Source: Pedobacter sp. MC2016-05
GTDB taxonomy: Bacteria; Bacteroidota; Bacteroidia; Sphingobacteriales; Sphingobacteriaceae
NCBI RefSeq assembly: GCF_026239735.1
Contig: NZ_JAPIVT010000027.1
Span: forward strand, 1 to 62,769
Direction of reading: 5' to 3'
Length of the DNA: 62,769 bases
This document shows, piece by piece, positions 60,164 through 62,769 of this stretch (its first letter is position 1; each line of letters opens with the position of its first letter). The translations under genes and the position numbers were made by a program. The notes under the pieces are model-generated. The model saw only the letters and a program-made list of their open reading frames with translations, was not told the DNA's origin and made no database searches.

Positions 60164-60547
60164 ATGGAAAACAGTAACAAAACACGCTACTCAGACAGTG
60201 AACTTCAAGAATTTAAAGAACTGATTCAAGATAAATTACGCATGGCGAAAGAAGAACTTAATGCATTAACATCATCATTAAGTAACCCTAACGCTAATGG
60301 AACGGAAGATACTTCAGGTGCTTACAAAACTTTAGAGGATGGTTCGGCAACCATGGAAAAAGAGCAAATCAATCAATTAGCTGCCCGCCAGAAAAAATTT
60401 ATCGACAATTTGGAGAATGCATTGGTTCGTATTGAAAACAAAACTTATGGCATTTGCCGCGAAACCGGTAAATTAATTCAAAAAGAACGTTTACGAGCGG
60501 TTCCACACGCTACTTTAAGCATGGAAGCTAAATTAAAGCAGAGTTAA
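60164..60547 (+). CDS. TraR/DksA family zinc-finger-like transcription factor
   Basis: 127 residues. Helical hairpin (residues 8-90) with LRMAKEELNALTSSL and the acidic-tip region EDTSGAYKTLEDGSAT, then a finger YGICRETGKLIQKERLRAVPHATLSMEAKLKQ. Only one of the four zinc cysteines (CRETG) is present, as is usual in Bacteroidota. It is expected to bind the RNA polymerase secondary channel and modulate transcription. Encoded 30 bases after ileS; its stop overlaps the lspA start (TAATG). Confidence 0.92.
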   Translation: MENSNKTRYSDSELQEFKELIQDKLRMAKEELNALTSSLSNPNANGTEDTSGAYKTLEDGSATMEKEQINQLAARQKKFIDNLENALVRIENKTYGICRETGKLIQKERLRAVPHATLSMEAKLKQS

Positions 60548-61221
60548 TGAAAGGCTACACAAAACCTTTATTAGTTATCTTTTTAGTTTTACTTGCTGAC
60601 CAAGCGCTTAAAATTTGGGTAAAAACCAATATGGAGATTGGCCAGGAGATTATATTTTTTGGAAAATCTGGCTTGCATTTTACTGAAAATCCCGGAATGG
60701 CATTTGGAATGGAGTTTGGTGGCGAATTCGGTAAATTAGCTTTATCAATCTTTAGGATTATTGCCGTTGGCGGAATTGGTTACGGCTTACATTATCTAAT
60801 CAAGAAAAAGTATCATAGGGGATTGATATTAAACGTTTCCTTGATTTTCGTTGGCGCATTGGGCAACATTATCGATTGTGTATTTTATGGCGCAATATTC
60901 GATAAAGGAATGGTTTACAATGCCTCATTTAATGATTACGCTAGATACGAAGGTCTCGCTAAATTTTCATCCGATGGGTATTCGTCATTTCTTCACGGAA
61001 ATGTTGTAGATATGTTTTACTTTCCTCTACTAACAGGTCATTTTCCAAGCTGGATTCCAATTTGGGGCGGTGATGAATTTGTATTTTTCAGACCCGTTTT
61101 TAACCTCGCTGATGCTGCGATTTCAGTCGGGGTAATACTTATCCTTATCTTCCAGAAAAACTACTTTAAAGAAGATGTTAAAGATGATGTGGGGATTAAT
61201 AGTGAGATTGTAGAAGATTAG
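60547..61221 (+). CDS. lspA: lipoprotein signal peptidase (SPase II)
   Basis: 224 residues with four transmembrane helices. The catalytic aspartates are Asp155 in GNVVDMFYFP and Asp189 in FNLADAAISVG; LLADQALKIWV and ENPGMAFGMEFGG are the other conserved blocks. The loop before the catalytic Asp is long (KGMVYNASFNDYARYEGLAKF), typical of this phylum. It removes signal peptides from diacylglyceryl-modified prolipoproteins, which are numerous in this window. Confidence 0.95.
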   Translation: MKGYTKPLLVIFLVLLADQALKIWVKTNMEIGQEIIFFGKSGLHFTENPGMAFGMEFGGEFGKLALSIFRIIAVGGIGYGLHYLIKKKYHRGLILNVSLIFVGALGNIIDCVFYGAIFDKGMVYNASFNDYARYEGLAKFSSDGYSSFLHGNVVDMFYFPLLTGHFPSWIPIWGGDEFVFFRPVFNLADAAISVGVILILIFQKNYFKEDVKDDVGINSEIVED

Positions 61222-61226
61222 CATTT

Positions 61227-61241
61227 CAAAGTTGTCAACTT
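61227..61241. repeat. 15-base palindrome AAAGTTG-T-CAACTTT
   Basis: Six bases after the lspA stop. A second related copy, AAAGTTGACAAGTT, follows at about 61260-61273, in inverse relation to it. Confidence 0.45.
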
Positions 61242-61283
61242 TCCAGCAACAGCGCTATTAAAGTTGACAAGTTAAATATTTAC

Positions 61284-61317
61284 AAGCCCATTTCTTAATT
61301 GAGATGGGCTTTTTTTC
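61284..61317 (+). terminator. rho-independent terminator of the ileS-lspA operon
   Basis: AAGCCCAT-T-TC / GA-G-ATGGGCTT with TTAATT loop and T7. Confidence 0.85.
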
Positions 61318-61353
61318 AATAGTTCGTTATGAGCAGCAAAGCGCTGATTAAAA

Positions 61354-61872
61354 ATGATAAACTTTCTTAATATATCTTACCTAAAACTTGGAAACGAAAA
61401 GCAGCAAAAAGCTTATCAGGTTATAACTGATCATGCTGTTTTAGAAAAGCTTGCTCAATACAGTCCGATTTTGGTTGGCACGATTCCTATCAACATCGAC
61501 ATAGAGAAAAGCGATTTAGATATCATTTGCCATGCTCAGGATAGAGAGGAATTCAGGAAAAAATTAGAGCATTATTTTCGTAGTATGAAAGGTTTCATCA
61601 TCTCCGAAAACCAGAAGCTACATTCACTGAAAGCAAACTTCTTTATTAATGATTTTGAATTTGAAATTTTTGGTCAAAATATTCCTACCGAACTACAAAA
61701 TGCTTATTGCCATATGCTCGTTGAGCATAAAATACTTCAAGAAGCAGGGGAAGATTTCAGAACCCGAATTATTGAATTAAAAAGACAAGGTTATAAAACA
61801 GAACCTGCATTTGCTAAATTGTTAGCGCTAAAAGGAGATGCTTATGAGTCGCTTCTGAAGTTGAAGATATAA
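61354..61872 (+). CDS. DUF4269 family protein
   Basis: 172 residues, soluble. The start FLNISYLKLGNEKQQKAYQVITDHAVLEKLAQYSPILVGTIPINIDIEKSDLDIICH and the end HKILQEAGEDFRTRIIELKRQGYKTEPAFAKLLAL characterise DUF4269. The GTIPxxIxxxxSDLDI block resembles a nucleotidyltransferase-fold motif (two Asp), which suggests but does not prove that fold. Monocistronic. Confidence 0.88.
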   Translation: MINFLNISYLKLGNEKQQKAYQVITDHAVLEKLAQYSPILVGTIPINIDIEKSDLDIICHAQDREEFRKKLEHYFRSMKGFIISENQKLHSLKANFFINDFEFEIFGQNIPTELQNAYCHMLVEHKILQEAGEDFRTRIIELKRQGYKTEPAFAKLLALKGDAYESLLKLKI

Positions 61873-62174
61873 AGTTTTGTTATTGCTCGGTACCGTTTAG
61901 GAGTAATATTGTAGTATGCAGCAACCATGAATGGTTTGTCATACTGAGGAACGAAGTATCTGCAAGCTATGAAACAGATTCTTCGTTCCTACCATTGACG
62001 TTTTTGTTTTCCGTCGTTGCGAAATCGATTCTTCATCGATTGAAGCAATCTCATTTGATAGCACACTATCAAGAATGAGATTGCTTCGTACCTCGCAATG
62101 ACGACCGTTCTTAACGTCATTTATATTGATTTTTATGAAATAATTAAAACTCAGAATGACAGATTTTTAACACT
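61873..62174. repeat. intergenic region with two dispersed palindromic repeats
   Basis: No gene. 61938-61988 has GTCATACTGAGGAACGAAG and its inverse GATTCTTCGTTCCT. 62011-62103 has CGTCGTTGCGAAATCGATTC, GAAGCAATCTCA and the inverse TGAGATTGCTTCGTACCTCGC followed by AATGACG, a member of the 8.9, 17.7 and 24.5 kb family. Confidence 0.75.
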
Positions 62175-62534
62175 TCAATCCTTAAACAATAAACAAATTA
62201 AATAACCAACAAAGTAAGCGAGCAAATCATACACGTTAAAATAAGTTCCTAGCGCAACACTCCAAAACTTGTTATCCTGTAAGTCCAACCAATTTACATA
62301 ATGCAAGAGTTGCAGGAATTCGATAACGAAAGAGAAAATTAACACACCAAAAGCGAGCTTCTTATAGTTTGTTTTGAGAAATATCCTCAAGAAAGCATAG
62401 ATCAAAACTACCACCAATACATCGCCACCGAAAGGCCGTATGTAAGCATCGTGCAAGTATTTTGCAATTAAAATTTCGACGATAAATATTCCGATGAAAA
62501 TAAGGAGGAATTTCAGATTGAACGTTAATTTCAT
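62175..62534 (-). CDS. DUF2809 family membrane protein
   Basis: 119 residues from MKLTFNLKFLLIFIGIFIVEILIAKYL (a TTG two codons upstream is also open). Four transmembrane helices; the RPFGGDVLVVVLIYAFLRIF and FVIEFLQLLHYVNWLDLQDNKFWSVALGTYFNVYDLLAY blocks with conserved acidic residues are those of DUF2809. Function unknown. Confidence 0.88.
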   Translation of the reverse strand: MKLTFNLKFLLIFIGIFIVEILIAKYLHDAYIRPFGGDVLVVVLIYAFLRIFLKTNYKKLAFGVLIFSFVIEFLQLLHYVNWLDLQDNKFWSVALGTYFNVYDLLAYFVGYLICLLFKD

Positions 62535-62702
62535 CCTCAAATATATAATAGAAATATTTCATTTCATGCAAAGCTCAAAAATCTTTGAAAGATGGACGCG
62601 AAATTAGAGATCTCTCCGCTCCGTTGCACTCCGGTCGAGAAGACGATCAAAAAGCGCTACGATGAAAAGTGATTTAAATGACGGATTTGTTGGAAATCAA
62701 AA

Positions 62703-62740
62703 AGAGGCTGTCTCAAAAAGGCAGTCTTCTTTTTTAGTAA
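62703..62740 (+). terminator. possible terminator near window end
   Basis: AAGAGGCTG and CAGTCTTCTT pair with one bulge and a G-U, then T6. The preceding 130 bases contain no recognised gene; the gene it serves is unknown. Confidence 0.4.
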
Positions 62741-62769
62741 AAAAATAATTTTTCACCTTTTAAATTTGT

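Overview
The window is a chromosomal segment of an AT-rich member of the Bacteroidota, most likely a Sphingobacteriaceae bacterium close to Pedobacter. This is inferred from gene content and signals. There are many Sec-exported proteins, two SusC/TonB-type receptors, a DUF4249 lipoprotein, bacillithiol synthase BshA, a TraR/DksA protein with a single-Cys finger, -7 promoter boxes of the form TAnnTTTG, and almost no Shine-Dalgarno sites. No rRNA, CRISPR array, prophage or intact insertion sequence was seen.

Layout. 0-5 kb: secreted GH35 beta-galactosidase, bshA, a decayed GxxExxY nuclease-like gene inside direct/inverted repeats, and small envelope proteins. 5-14 kb: tilS, then the divergent OstA-like protein, rdgB, two SurA/PpiC-type periplasmic chaperones, a MoxR ATPase and a YdeI-like protein; most of this serves envelope biogenesis. 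14-24 kb: a GDPD-like protein that has lost its catalytic histidines, an NTF2-like protein, an M28 peptidase, cysS, msrA, a 2OG-Fe(II) oxygenase, and a Crp/Fnr regulator followed by a fatty acid hydroxylase with an FNR-like site between them. 24-34 kb: a frameshifted TPR gene, a two-gene operon (amidohydrolase plus beta-lactamase-like lipoprotein), mutL, a rhomboid-rhomboid-endonuclease/phosphatase operon and a nitroreductase. 34-49 kb: a large macroglobulin/plug protein, a hydroxyacid dehydrogenase, the TonB receptor/DUF4249 pair, an SGNH hydrolase, a second TonB receptor, a padR-pspC operon and an amino acid permease. 49-53 kb: a TrxR-like flavoprotein, a methyltransferase, a UbiA-like membrane protein, a broken GIY-YIG gene next to two tRNA-Val genes and a degenerate tRNA, and recO. 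53-62.8 kb: an MMPL/RND transporter, a decayed REP-associated (HUH) transposase, ileS-dksA-like-lspA, a DUF4269 and a DUF2809 protein.

The coding content is mostly housekeeping. The less ordinary content lies between the genes. (1) Three small nuclease/transposase genes (GxxExxY, GIY-YIG, RAYT) are all decayed, and each sits among its own structured repeats. (2) A dispersed palindromic repeat with GTCATTGCGAG and GCAATCTC ends occurs at four loci. (3) Degenerate tandem repeats with an exact 7-base period occur at four loci, three of them running up to or into a stop codon. (4) Four genes have a TAnnTTTG box ending 3-4 bases before the start codon, which implies leaderless mRNAs. (5) Operator-like palindromes lie at padR, bshA, tilS/ostA and the crp-fatty acid hydroxylase junction. 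(6) A small GC-rich palindrome is inserted in frame in the editing-domain region of ileS.
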